This document shows, in pieces, positions 6,910 through 13,811 of a DNA stretch of 22,561 nt. This stretch comes from a virus. The stretch covers positions 1 through 22,561 of IMG/VR virus record IMGVR_UViG_3300037300_000345. One strand, 5' to 3'. Numbering within the stretch: position 1 is the first letter of the stretch; every line of letters starts with the position of its first letter. The notes below the pieces were generated by a model. That model had not been told where the DNA came from, made no database searches, and saw only the letters and a program-made list of their open reading frames with translations. The position numbers were made by a program, and so were the translations under genes.

Positions 6910-7848
6910 ATGGCACGAGCGCAAGGCGCCCGGGCGCAGATGGCGCTTGGCTTTGAGACGGTTTATGGCACCCCGCCGGTGAGTGGGTTCCGGCTGATGC
7001 CCTTCGCCCGGGCGACGCTCGGGGCGGAACAGCCGCTGCTGGAATCCGAACTGCTGGGCTATGGCCGCGATCCGCTCGCCCCTATCAAGGACGCGGTGAC
7101 CGCCGACGGCGAGGTCGTGATCCCCATCGATGTTGAGGCCTTCGGCTTCTGGCTGAAGGCCGCGTTCGGACAGCCCACCACGTCTGGCACGACGCCCAAG
7201 ACCCACACGTTTCAGTCAGGCAACTGGACGCTGCCGAGTATGTCGATCGAGACAGCGATGCCCGAGGTGCCTCGCTTTGCGATGTATTCCGGCTGTGTGC
7301 TGGATCAACTGTCCTGGCAGATGCAGCGCTCTGGCCTGCTGAAAGCGACGGCCCGTCTTATCGCCCAAGGCGAAACCATCGCTGCCACGACTGCCGCTGG
7401 CACACCCACCGCGTTGGCTCTGCAACGCTTCGGCCATTTCAACGGTACGGTCAAACGCAATGGCACGGCGCTGGGCAACGTGGTCTCCGCCGAGATCACC
7501 TATTCCAACAACCTCGACCGCATCGAAACCATCCGGGGTGATGGGCGCATTGATGGGGCGGACCCGACCATGGCCGCACTCACCGGTCGGATCGAGGTGC
7601 GGTTTTCTGACACCACGCTGGTGACGCAAGCCATCGACGGCAGCCCCTGCGAGCTGGAGTTCAATTACAGCCTCGGAGCCAACGCCAGTTTCACTTTCAC
7701 TGCCCACGCCGTCTATCTGCCGCGCCCGCGCATCGAGATCGCCGGGCCTCAAGGCGTGCAGGCCAGCTTTGACTGGCAGGCGGCGAAAGCTACCAGTCCC
7801 GCCCACATGTGCACCGCCGTCCTTATCAACACTCTTACAGGATACTGA
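6910..7848 (+). CDS. Major tail tube protein
   Basis: The 312-residue product fits the Phage_tube_2-type family (PF18906) that polymerises around the tape measure to form the siphovirus tail tube. Features are the start MARAQGARAQMALGFETVYG, the middle GEVVIPIDVEAFGFWLKAAFG (about 65-85), repeated beta-rich segments (KATARLIAQGE; GNVVSAEITYSNNLDRIETIRGDG, about 194-217), TMAALTGRIEVRFSD (about 220-234) and a final beta segment around FTFTAHAVYLPRPRIEI. Two similar beta modules are suggested, typical of tube proteins. AGGAG at 6899-6903, 6 bases before ATG, is one of the best ribosome sites in the window, in keeping with high expression. Confidence 0.88.
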   Translation: MARAQGARAQMALGFETVYGTPPVSGFRLMPFARATLGAEQPLLESELLGYGRDPLAPIKDAVTADGEVVIPIDVEAFGFWLKAAFGQPTTSGTTPKTHTFQSGNWTLPSMSIETAMPEVPRFAMYSGCVLDQLSWQMQRSGLLKATARLIAQGETIAATTAAGTPTALALQRFGHFNGTVKRNGTALGNVVSAEITYSNNLDRIETIRGDGRIDGADPTMAALTGRIEVRFSDTTLVTQAIDGSPCELEFNYSLGANASFTFTAHAVYLPRPRIEIAGPQGVQASFDWQAAKATSPAHMCTAVLINTLTGY

Positions 7849-7850
7849 TC

Positions 7851-8288
7851 ATGATTCGATTGAACCTGACCGCCACCCCTGAATGGCTGGACCTCGCTCC
7901 AGGCCTGCGCCTGCTCGTCTCCCCGCTCACCACCGCGCTGATGGTGTCGGCCCGCGCCGATCCCGCCATCGAGGCCATGCCGGATACCGCCACGACCGAG
8001 GAACTGGCGCTTGCAATGGCGAAATCCGTCGCCCGCCGCGCTGTGCTTGATTGGGAGGGTATCGGTGATGACGCTGGCAATCTGCTGCCGGTCACACCCG
8101 ATGGTATCGACGCCCTTCTGGAGATCTGGCCGGTCTTTGAGGCGTTCCAGACCCAATACGTCGCGCGCGGGCTGATCCTGGACGCAGAAAAAAACGTCTC
8201 CGCGCCCTTGCCGATTGGTCCTTCGGCGGGGGCGACAGGTATTGCGCGGCGTGCGAAGGGCGCTGCCCGGACTGCCCGGCAAGGCTGA
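7851..8288 (+). CDS. Tail assembly chaperone, zero-frame product (gpG-like)
   Basis: This 145-residue protein between tube and tape-measure genes holds the place and size of lambda gpG (140 residues), the chaperone that coats the tape measure before tube polymerisation. ATG 7851 is chosen as start; the frame extends upstream to a possible ATG at 7809, but that would overlap the tube gene by 40 bases. The sequence has the short N-terminal beta part (MIRLNLTATPEWLDL), a helical body (EELALAMAKSVARRAVLDW) and a conserved DGIDALLEIWPVFEAFQTQYV (about 84-104). The last ~30 residues, after the slippery site, are Ala/Gly/Arg-rich (GIARRAKGAARTARQG) and look like an unselected tail read in place of the GT extension. 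Confidence 0.82.
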   Translation: MIRLNLTATPEWLDLAPGLRLLVSPLTTALMVSARADPAIEAMPDTATTEELALAMAKSVARRAVLDWEGIGDDAGNLLPVTPDGIDALLEIWPVFEAFQTQYVARGLILDAEKNVSAPLPIGPSAGATGIARRAKGAARTARQG

Positions 8289-8518
8289 ACCGGCCGCAAA
8301 CACAGGACGGCTGGCAGGTCTGGGATCTGGTCGGTCGCCTTGGCGGGCAGCTGCGGGTGATCCCCGGCGCTGTGCTCGGCTGGGACATGGGCGCGGCCTT
8401 GGCCCTCGCACAGGCGCTGGGCATCGACACCCTGATCGCCGCCGAACTGCTGCCCGAGATCGAGGCTGTGATGGTGCGCAAAGTAAACGAACAGATGGAA
8501 GGAAGCCGTGATGGCTGA
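7851..8518 (+). CDS. Tail assembly chaperone frameshift product (gpGT-like), -1 shift at 8189-8195
   Basis: Translation of bases 7851-8195, a shift of -1, then 8195-8518 gives a 222-residue protein: 115 residues shared with the G-like form plus 107 new ones. The new frame is open from the slippery site to TGA 8516 and reads convincingly as protein: DWSFGGGDRYCAACEGRC, then QDGWQVWDLVGRLGGQLRVIPG, LGWDMGAALALAQALGIDT and AAELLPEIEAVMVRKVNEQM. It has no good start codon of its own before about 8357. Four cysteines (residues 132, 135, 139, 142; C-x2-C-x3-C-x2-C) suggest a zinc knuckle. In lambda, GT is made by a -1 shift in ~4% of passages and its T part recruits tail tube subunits. The extension overlaps the tape-measure start by 8 bases. 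The reading frame and heptamer are seen; the frameshift itself is inferred. Confidence 0.75.
8189..8195 (+). promoter_or_regulatory. Slippery heptamer A AAA AAC for programmed -1 frameshifting
   Basis: The zero frame reads GCA GAA AAA AAC GTC, so the heptamer is in the correct X XXY YYZ phase. A -1 slip leads directly into the open frame that encodes the GT extension. AAAAAAC is a known efficient -1 site type. A small hairpin can form downstream at 8210-8227 (GCCGA / TCGGC, 8-base loop), 14 bases after the heptamer, rather far for a stimulator. Confidence 0.75.
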
Positions 8519-10958
8519 AAAACGCGTCTCCGTCCGCCTCGTCGCCGAGGGCGGCCGACAAGTGCGCGCCGAGCTGGAGGGTGTGGGTGAGGCAGGCGCG
8601 CGGGGGTTCGGGCGACTGTCGCGTGAGATGGACCTCGCGAACGCGCGCGTCGCTGCATTTGCCGGTCGTGCGACCCTTGCTGCGGCTGCGGCCATCGCGG
8701 CACTGGCCGCAGCGGGTGCTGCAATGGTCGGTTCCGGCCTGCAAACGGTGGATGCGCAGGCCAAACTGGCGCAGTCGCTCGGTACGACAGTGGCTTCGAT
8801 CCAGACGCTGGAGCGCGCGGGTGAACTGGCCGGTGTCTCCATGTCCGGGATCGAGCAGGCCACGAAGGATCTGACGCGGCGGCTGAGCCAGGCGGCGGCC
8901 GGGACCGGGCCAGCCGCCGATGCACTTGACCGGTTGGGCTTGTCGGCCGCCGACCTGATCGCCCTTCCTCTGGATCAGCGCGTTGGTGCGATCAACGCGG
9001 CCATTGAAGATTTCGTTCCCGCTGCCGCACGTGCCGCCGTTGCGGGGCAGCTTTTTGGCGAGGAAGGCTCTATTGCTATGAGCCGGATCGACACGGCGAC
9101 GCTGCGGCAGGCGACAGAGGATGTCCTTGCCTTCGGCGTGGTTGTCTCCGAGCAGGACGCCGATCAGATCGAGCGGACCAATGACGCGATCTCCCGGCTT
9201 GGGTTGATCTGGCGCGGTGTGTCGAACCAGCTGGCGGTCGCGGCGGCCCCAGCCCTGGAAGCGGTCGCAAATGCGCTGGCCAGCGTTGCGCGCACGACCG
9301 GCCCGGTCGGCATCGCGATCACGGCGCTGTTCGACAACATCGGACGCCTCACCACCTACGCCGCGACCTTTGCCGCCATGATGGCAGGTCGCTGGGTCGC
9401 CGGAATGGCTGTAGCCGCGCTCTCGGTACGCGGGCTCGCCACAGCCCTCGTCTTCCTACGCGGCGCGCTGATCCGGACAGGCATCGGCGCGCTGATCGTC
9501 GGCGCGGGCGAGTTGGTCTATCAGTTCACACGACTTATGGCCGGTGCCGGTGGCTTTGGTAACGCCATGGGTTTGCTCTCCGACCTTGCCTCCGAGGTGT
9601 GGGGCCGGATTGGTCTCGCGGTGGATACCGCCCTGGCGCGGATGGCGGCGGGCTGGGAGGGGATGAAAGCCACCGCGCTGACGGCGCTGGACGGTGCCAT
9701 CACCGGCGTGTTCAGCTTTGGCGATCGCTCGGTGGCGGTGTTTCAGGGCGCATTCGATGCGATGAAGGCGATCTGGGGGAGGCTCCCCGGTGCCATTAGC
9801 GACTTCGCGTTTCAGGCTGCAAACGGGCTGATCAGCGGTGTGGAGTCGATGCTGAACGGCGTTGTCACCCGGATCAATGGCTTCATTACGACGCTGAACG
9901 CAGCGCTGGACCTGCTCCCTGAATGGGCAACGCGTGAAGGCGGCGTGCAGATCGGGACCTTGGACCCGGTGGCACTTGGCGGGATCGATAACCCTTTCGC
10001 GGGGGCGGCCGAAGCAGCCGGTGCTGCCGCAGCCGATGCGTTCTCGGCGGCACTGGGGCGAACTTACGTCGATACGCCTGATCTGGGACTTGGCGCGGCG
10101 GCCGACGATGCCAGCGCCCGGGCCGACGGCTACCGCGAGGCGGCAGGCATGCTGGCGGATGCTGCCAACCGTCCTTTGACAAGCTGGCAGGCGCTGCGCG
10201 ACGCGATGACCAGCGCTGGAACCGAGGCGGAAACAGCCCTTGCTGATGCTGCCACCTCGGCGGATGCGCTTGGTCTCGAACTGGATGGCACAGCCGCCGC
10301 TGCGGGTGGCGCTGGTGCTGCCGCGCGCGCAGCCGGGACAGCCGCCGCCGAGGGTGCGGACCAAGCTGCCACTGGCTGGGGCGCGGTTACGGCTGCTCTT
10401 GCTGACTATGCCACCAAGGCCCGCGACATCGGTGGCGATATCGGCCAGACGCTGGTCGGGGCGTTCCAGAGCGCCGAGAATGCCGTGGGCGACTTCGTAA
10501 AAACCGGCAAGCTGGACTTCAGCGGCCTCGTCACTTCGATGATTGCTGATCTGGCCAAATTGGCCGCGCGGCGCTTCATCCTCGGCCCTATCGCCGATGC
10601 CTTGTCGGGCGCGTTTGGCGGCGCGGGCGGACTGTTTGCGAACATCCTGCATTCAGGCGGCACAGTTGGCATGGCGGGTAGCAGCCGGATGGTCCCTACC
10701 ATGGCTTTCGCCGGTGCCCCGCGTATGCACTCCGGAGGCTGGGCCGGTTTGAAGCCTGACGAGGTGCCCGCAATCTTGCAACGCGGCGAGCGGGTTCTGT
10801 CGCGCAGGCAAGCTGCTGGCTATGGTCAGGGCCAAGGTGCAGCGCCCACCGTCAACGTCACGATCATGTCGCGCGACGCCGAAAGCTTCCGGCAATCCCG
10901 CACACAAGTTGCGGCTGATATCGCCCGCGCCGTTTCTCTCGGTCGGAGGGGCATGTGA
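8511..10958 (+). CDS. Tail tape measure protein
   Basis: This protein of about 815 residues is the longest in the tail-shaft module. It has the typical make-up: an Ala-rich, helical N-terminal part (MAEKRVSVRLVAEGGRQVRA..., hydrophobic stretch near 55-80), a further hydrophobic region around residues 285-345 (RGLATALVFLRGALIRTG, then GALIVGAGELVYQFTRLMAG), and Ala-rich repeats around 490-620. The C-terminal segment FANILHSGGTVG...PRMHSGG...GLKPDEVPAILQRGERVLS (about 705-765) is the lambda tape-measure C-terminal pattern (PF09718-like). It sets tail length and enters the host envelope during DNA ejection. At about 0.15 nm per residue a tail near 120 nm is expected, much longer than a GTA tail. 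ATG 8511 is preferred over GTG 8508 because AAGGA at 8499-8503 is well spaced. Confidence 0.92.
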   Translation: MAEKRVSVRLVAEGGRQVRAELEGVGEAGARGFGRLSREMDLANARVAAFAGRATLAAAAAIAALAAAGAAMVGSGLQTVDAQAKLAQSLGTTVASIQTLERAGELAGVSMSGIEQATKDLTRRLSQAAAGTGPAADALDRLGLSAADLIALPLDQRVGAINAAIEDFVPAAARAAVAGQLFGEEGSIAMSRIDTATLRQATEDVLAFGVVVSEQDADQIERTNDAISRLGLIWRGVSNQLAVAAAPALEAVANALASVARTTGPVGIAITALFDNIGRLTTYAATFAAMMAGRWVAGMAVAALSVRGLATALVFLRGALIRTGIGALIVGAGELVYQFTRLMAGAGGFGNAMGLLSDLASEVWGRIGLAVDTALARMAAGWEGMKATALTALDGAITGVFSFGDRSVAVFQGAFDAMKAIWGRLPGAISDFAFQAANGLISGVESMLNGVVTRINGFITTLNAALDLLPEWATREGGVQIGTLDPVALGGIDNPFAGAAEAAGAAAADAFSAALGRTYVDTPDLGLGAAADDASARADGYREAAGMLADAANRPLTSWQALRDAMTSAGTEAETALADAATSADALGLELDGTAAAAGGAGAAARAAGTAAAEGADQAATGWGAVTAALADYATKARDIGGDIGQTLVGAFQSAENAVGDFVKTGKLDFSGLVTSMIADLAKLAARRFILGPIADALSGAFGGAGGLFANILHSGGTVGMAGSSRMVPTMAFAGAPRMHSGGWAGLKPDEVPAILQRGERVLSRRQAAGYGQGQGAAPTVNVTIMSRDAESFRQSRTQVAADIARAVSLGRRGM

Positions 10959-11584
10959 TGGCGTTCCATGAGGTTCGGTTTCCCGACAACATCAGCCGGG
11001 GTGCGCGCGGCGGGCCGGAGCGACGCACCCAGATTGTCGAACTGGCCTCGGGCGACGAAGAACGCAACGCCAGTTGGGCCAACTCCCGCCGCCGGTACGA
11101 CGTGGCCTACGGTGTTCGCCGGGCCGATGATCTGGCAGCGGTCGTTGCCTTCTTCGAGGCACGGAACGCTCGCCTGCATGGTTTCCGCTACAAGGATTGG
11201 GCGGATTACAAATCCTGCCTGCCGTCGCAGGCGATGGCCCCCACAGACCAGCCCATTGGCACCGGCAATGGTGCCGTCACTACCTTCGCCCTGCTTAAAC
11301 GCTATACCTCCGGTACCCAAAGCTGGACCCGCGCGATTGCCAAACCTGTCGCGGGCACAGTCCGCGTTGCTTTGAACGGGGTCGAGCAGATGACTGGTTG
11401 GAGCGTCGACATCATGACCGGCAGCGTCACGTTCAACACTGCACCCGGTGCGGGCGTCGCAATCTCTGCAGGCTTCGAGTTCGATGTGCCCGTTCGCTTC
11501 GACACCGACACGCTTGATGTCACGCTCGATATCGAGCGGCTAGGCTCAATCACGTCCATTCCGCTGCTGGAGATCCGCAGATGA
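10958..11584 (+). CDS. DUF2460 distal tail protein (GTA ORFg12-like)
   Basis: The 208-residue product starts MAFHEVRFPDNISRGARGGPERRT, the signature of DUF2460 (PF09343). In the Rhodobacter capsulatus gene transfer agent the homologous protein forms the distal tail ring that joins tube and tip. Further conserved parts are SRRRYDVAYGVRRADDL (about 43-59), FFEARNARLHGFRYKDWADYKS (about 64-85) and VPVRFDTDTLDVTLDIERL (about 178-196). TGATG overlaps the tape-measure stop and start, with GGAGGGG just upstream, so translation is coupled. An inverted toxin-antitoxin pair follows after 4 bases instead of the expected DUF2163 gene. Confidence 0.9.
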   Translation: MAFHEVRFPDNISRGARGGPERRTQIVELASGDEERNASWANSRRRYDVAYGVRRADDLAAVVAFFEARNARLHGFRYKDWADYKSCLPSQAMAPTDQPIGTGNGAVTTFALLKRYTSGTQSWTRAIAKPVAGTVRVALNGVEQMTGWSVDIMTGSVTFNTAPGAGVAISAGFEFDVPVRFDTDTLDVTLDIERLGSITSIPLLEIRR

Positions 11585-11588
11585 GGTG

Positions 11589-12113
11589 CTATGCCTCGCC
11601 CAGCATCGCTTTCACGTCCTTGATGCGGGCGAACAATGTCATCGGCTCAGCGGCCGTCTCGGTAAATCCAGCATCGAGATAGAATGCCTTGGCCCGGTCA
11701 TTCAGGGCGTGGACAAGGATGGCCGCAATGCCAACCTCATGGGCTGCCGCGCTGATCCGCAGCACCGCGTCGCGCAGCATTGCGCGGCCAAGACCGTTGC
11801 CCTGTTCAGACGCATCAATCGCCAGACGTCCAAGTACGATCACCGGGATCGGATCGGGCATATTCTGCTTCAGCTTACGCGGCACCAGATCATGGCTCAC
11901 CGATCCCGCCGCCAAGGCATAAAAGCCGACCACCCGCGCGCCCCGGCAAAGCACAAAGGTCCGCGATGCGCCCGACGCCTGATTGGCCTGCGCCTTACGG
12001 TTCAGCCAAGCATCGAGCGTCTCTGCGCCGGACGCGAAAACTTCGACCTGATGGGTGTCGTTAAGCGGTTCGGGTGCTGTCAGTGGCCCTTTACCCGGTG
12101 TTACTTGTCCCAT
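11589..12113 (-). CDS. GNAT acetyltransferase toxin (TacT-like)
   Basis: This 174-residue protein fits the GNAT toxins of TacAT/AtaRT-type modules, which acetylate the amino group of aminoacyl-tRNA and stop translation. Visible motifs are FASGAETLDAWLNRKAQANQ (about 26-45), VVGFYALAAGSVSH (61-74), IPVIVLGRLAIDASEQGNGLG (89-109) with the acetyl-CoA pyrophosphate loop Q104-G-N-G-L-G109, and the predicted catalytic Tyr145 in AFYLDAGF. All expected motifs are intact, so activity is plausible. The start overlaps the end of the DUF1778 gene by 13 bases, the usual antitoxin-toxin order. It is transcribed against the tail operon and its stop lies 4 bases from the DUF2460 stop. Confidence 0.9.
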   Translation of the reverse strand: MGQVTPGKGPLTAPEPLNDTHQVEVFASGAETLDAWLNRKAQANQASGASRTFVLCRGARVVGFYALAAGSVSHDLVPRKLKQNMPDPIPVIVLGRLAIDASEQGNGLGRAMLRDAVLRISAAAHEVGIAAILVHALNDRAKAFYLDAGFTETAAEPMTLFARIKDVKAMLGEA

Positions 12114-12394
12114 GGGGCGGGTGTGGCCAGCAGCTTGCGCAGGCGTTCGTTCGGCGCAGGCGGTGCGTCCAGCTGGGCCATGAAGGCTCCAAACTGATCA
12201 GCGTCCAGCCGAAACGCTGTGCGATCCAACAACGCATCCTCGGCGGCCTGCCGACTGGCCTCCATCATGAACTCCGAGCGGTTCTTGCCAAGAGCGGCCG
12301 CCGCGCGGTCGATCAGATCACGGTCACGCGGGGTGACGCGCAAATTGATCAGCGACCGGCGCTGGGGATCCTGATTGGGGGTCGCTGCGACCAT
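12101..12394 (-). CDS. DUF1778 ribbon-helix-helix antitoxin (TacA-like)
   Basis: The 97-residue product fits DUF1778 (PF08681). The N-terminal ribbon-helix-helix has the strand SLINLRV (14-20), the helix TPRDRDLIDRAAAALGKNRS (21-40) and EFMMEASRQAAEDALL. The C-terminal part (FRLDADQFGAFMAQLDAPP to residue 80, ending LLATPAPWDK) is the typical toxin-wrapping segment. The start at 12394 is chosen because AGGAG lies 8 bases upstream; a longer reading from 12424 would add ten residues without a ribosome site and extend to the edge of the operator palindrome. It should neutralise the GNAT toxin and repress its own promoter through the palindrome at 12426-12448. Confidence 0.88.
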   Translation of the reverse strand: MVAATPNQDPQRRSLINLRVTPRDRDLIDRAAAALGKNRSEFMMEASRQAAEDALLDRTAFRLDADQFGAFMAQLDAPPAPNERLRKLLATPAPWDK

Positions 12395-12425
12395 GGCCTG
12401 CACTCCTGTGATGACGAAATTCAAT

Positions 12426-12448
12426 ATGTAAAGACAAGAGCTTTACAT
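12426..12448. promoter_or_regulatory. Palindromic operator and promoter region of the toxin-antitoxin pair
   Basis: ATGTAAAG (12426-12433) and CTTTACAT (12441-12448) form a perfect 8-base inverted repeat around 7 bases, 31 bases upstream of the antitoxin start. On the minus strand a TTGAAA box overlaps one arm, and 17 bases later a TACATA box overlaps the other arm, so bound antitoxin would cover the promoter. TA antitoxins of this fold bind such repeats; the link here is by position. On the + strand ACTATAGAAT (12453-12462) could be a -10 for the downstream tail-tip gene. Confidence 0.6.
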
Positions 12449-12473
12449 TTCAACTATAGAATGGACGCCAATC

Positions 12474-13358
12474 ATGAAATTCCTCTCTCCAGCGCTGCAG
12501 GCCCATCTGGACGATGGCACCACTACGTTGTCATGGTGCTGGCGGATTTCGCGGACGGATGGCATGGCGCTGGGTTTCACCGATCATGACTGCGCCCTCA
12601 GTTTCGATGGCACTGAGTTTGAGCCCGAAAGCGGGTTTGCCGCCTCAGAAATCCGCTCGGGCTCCGATCTGGCCGTCGATGCGCAGGATGCGAGCGGAGT
12701 GCTGACCTCGGACAGGATCACCGAAACCGACATTCTCGACGGGCGCTGGGACAATGCGGCGGTGGAGCTGTGGAGGGTGAACTGGGCCGACACCAGCCAG
12801 CGGGTTCTATTGCGGCGCGGGGCGGTCGGGCAAATCCGGCGCGGGCGGATGGCTTTCGTCGCGGAAGTGCGGTCACTGGCGCATGTGTTAGGCCAGACCG
12901 TTGGGCGGACGTTTCAGGCGGGGTGCGATGCTGCGCTGGGCGATGTGCGCTGTGGGATCGATTTGGATAACGCTATCTACGAGGGTGCGGGCGTGATCAC
13001 CGACCTGTTGCGTGACCGGGCGTTCCTGGCCTCGGGGCTGTCGGCGTTCGAGGCGGGCTGGTTCACATCCGGAACCCTGACATGGACCAGCGGCGCCAAT
13101 ACCGGGCGCATCACCGAAGTGCTGGCCCATGGATTGGCCGATGCTATCGCGACACTTACCCTGCTGGAAGGGCCGGTGCGTGCCATAGCCGAGGGCGACA
13201 GCTTCACTGCGCGGGCTGGTTGCGACAAGCGGATCGTGACGTGTGGCGCGAAGTTCGCCAACACGGCCAACTTCCGGGGTTTTCCTAACATACCCGGCCA
13301 AGATACCGTGCTGCGCTATGCCAGCCAGGACGGCAGCCATGAAGGCGGCGTGCTTTGA
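12474..13358 (+). CDS. DUF2163 tail-tip hub protein (GTA ORFg13-like)
   Basis: The 294-residue product starts MKFLSPALQAHLDDGTTTLS, the signature of DUF2163 (PF09931) with the phage_BR0599 C-terminal domain. In gene transfer agents it forms the hub at the tail tip between the distal tail ring and the megatron. Conserved parts are WCWRISRTDGMALGFTDHD (about 21-39), the acidic IRSGSDLAVDAQDASGVL segment (62-79), QTVGRTFQAGCDAALGDVRCG (about 141-161), and the C-terminal CDKRIVTCGAKFANTANFRGF and PNIPGQD. Four cysteines in the second half (C151, C160, and the pair in CDKRIVTC) are typical and may bind a metal or cluster. No strong ribosome site precedes ATG 12474, where the TA insertion broke the usual contact with the DUF2460 gene. 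Confidence 0.9.
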   Translation: MKFLSPALQAHLDDGTTTLSWCWRISRTDGMALGFTDHDCALSFDGTEFEPESGFAASEIRSGSDLAVDAQDASGVLTSDRITETDILDGRWDNAAVELWRVNWADTSQRVLLRRGAVGQIRRGRMAFVAEVRSLAHVLGQTVGRTFQAGCDAALGDVRCGIDLDNAIYEGAGVITDLLRDRAFLASGLSAFEAGWFTSGTLTWTSGANTGRITEVLAHGLADAIATLTLLEGPVRAIAEGDSFTARAGCDKRIVTCGAKFANTANFRGFPNIPGQDTVLRYASQDGSHEGGVL

Positions 13359-13801
13359 TTGCCGCCGCCGATCCTAACCTCGTCATCACTACCGCGCGCT
13401 TATGGCTCGGCACACCCTATCACGATCAAGCCAGCCTGCGCGGGGTGGGCTGTGATTGCCTCGGACTTGCGCGTGGCGTCTGGCGCGAGGTGTTCGGGAA
13501 CGAACCGTTCCCGATCCCGCCCTACAGCCGAGATTGGGGCGAGACCGGCCCCCACGAGGTGCTGGCGGACGGGGCACGACGGATGATGATCGAGGTTATT
13601 CCCTCCGAGGCCGGTCCCGGCGCGCTGATCCTGTACCGCATGAGGCCCCGCGCCATCGCCAAGCACGTCGGCATCGTGACCGCGCCTGACCGCTTTATCC
13701 ATTCCTACGAGCGGCTGGGCGTCGTCGAGGAAGTCCTGACCCCTGTCTGGCGGCGGCGCATTGCCTTCGCCTTCCTGTTCCCGCCCTCCGGCAATATCTG
13801 A
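13355..13801 (+). CDS. NlpC/P60 family cell-wall peptidase of the tail tip (GTA ORFg14-like)
   Basis: A 148-residue NlpC/P60 cysteine peptidase of the phage_BR0599/GTA type, expected to cut peptidoglycan peptides during DNA entry. The motif GVGCDCLGLARGVW gives predicted nucleophile Cys35 (usual DCSGL motif, here DCLGL). His104 in AKHVGIV is the predicted base, and His116 in RFIHSYE lies at the third catalytic region. The start is read as TTG 13355, overlapping the DUF2163 stop by 4 bases (TTGA), which suggests coupled translation; there is no nearby ATG that keeps the family N-terminus. The megatron gene follows after 10 bases. Confidence 0.9.
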   Translation: MIAAADPNLVITTARLWLGTPYHDQASLRGVGCDCLGLARGVWREVFGNEPFPIPPYSRDWGETGPHEVLADGARRMMIEVIPSEAGPGALILYRMRPRAIAKHVGIVTAPDRFIHSYERLGVVEEVLTPVWRRRIAFAFLFPPSGNI

Positions 13802-13811
13802 AAGTCCTGAC

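Noticed and set aside
8215-8511. 98-codon + strand frame over the 3' half of the chaperone region
   Set aside because: Its product is Arg/Gly-rich without order, while the frame reached by a -1 slip (8195-8518) reads as a well-composed protein ending at the tape-measure start.
7749-8863. Two long overlapping minus-strand frames around the G/GT region
   Set aside because: They are opposite the chaperone and tape-measure genes, are Pro/Arg/Ser-rich and mutually overlapping. The region is explained by the -1 frameshift gene.
9456-10652. 398-codon minus-strand frame opposite the tape-measure gene
   Set aside because: Shadow of the Ala-rich tape-measure coding; no recognisable domain and no promoter or ribosome site.
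11586-12589. Plus-strand frames opposite and just after the toxin-antitoxin pair
   Set aside because: The minus-strand GNAT and DUF1778 products have all family motifs; the + strand frames are antisense or overlap the true DUF2163 start.
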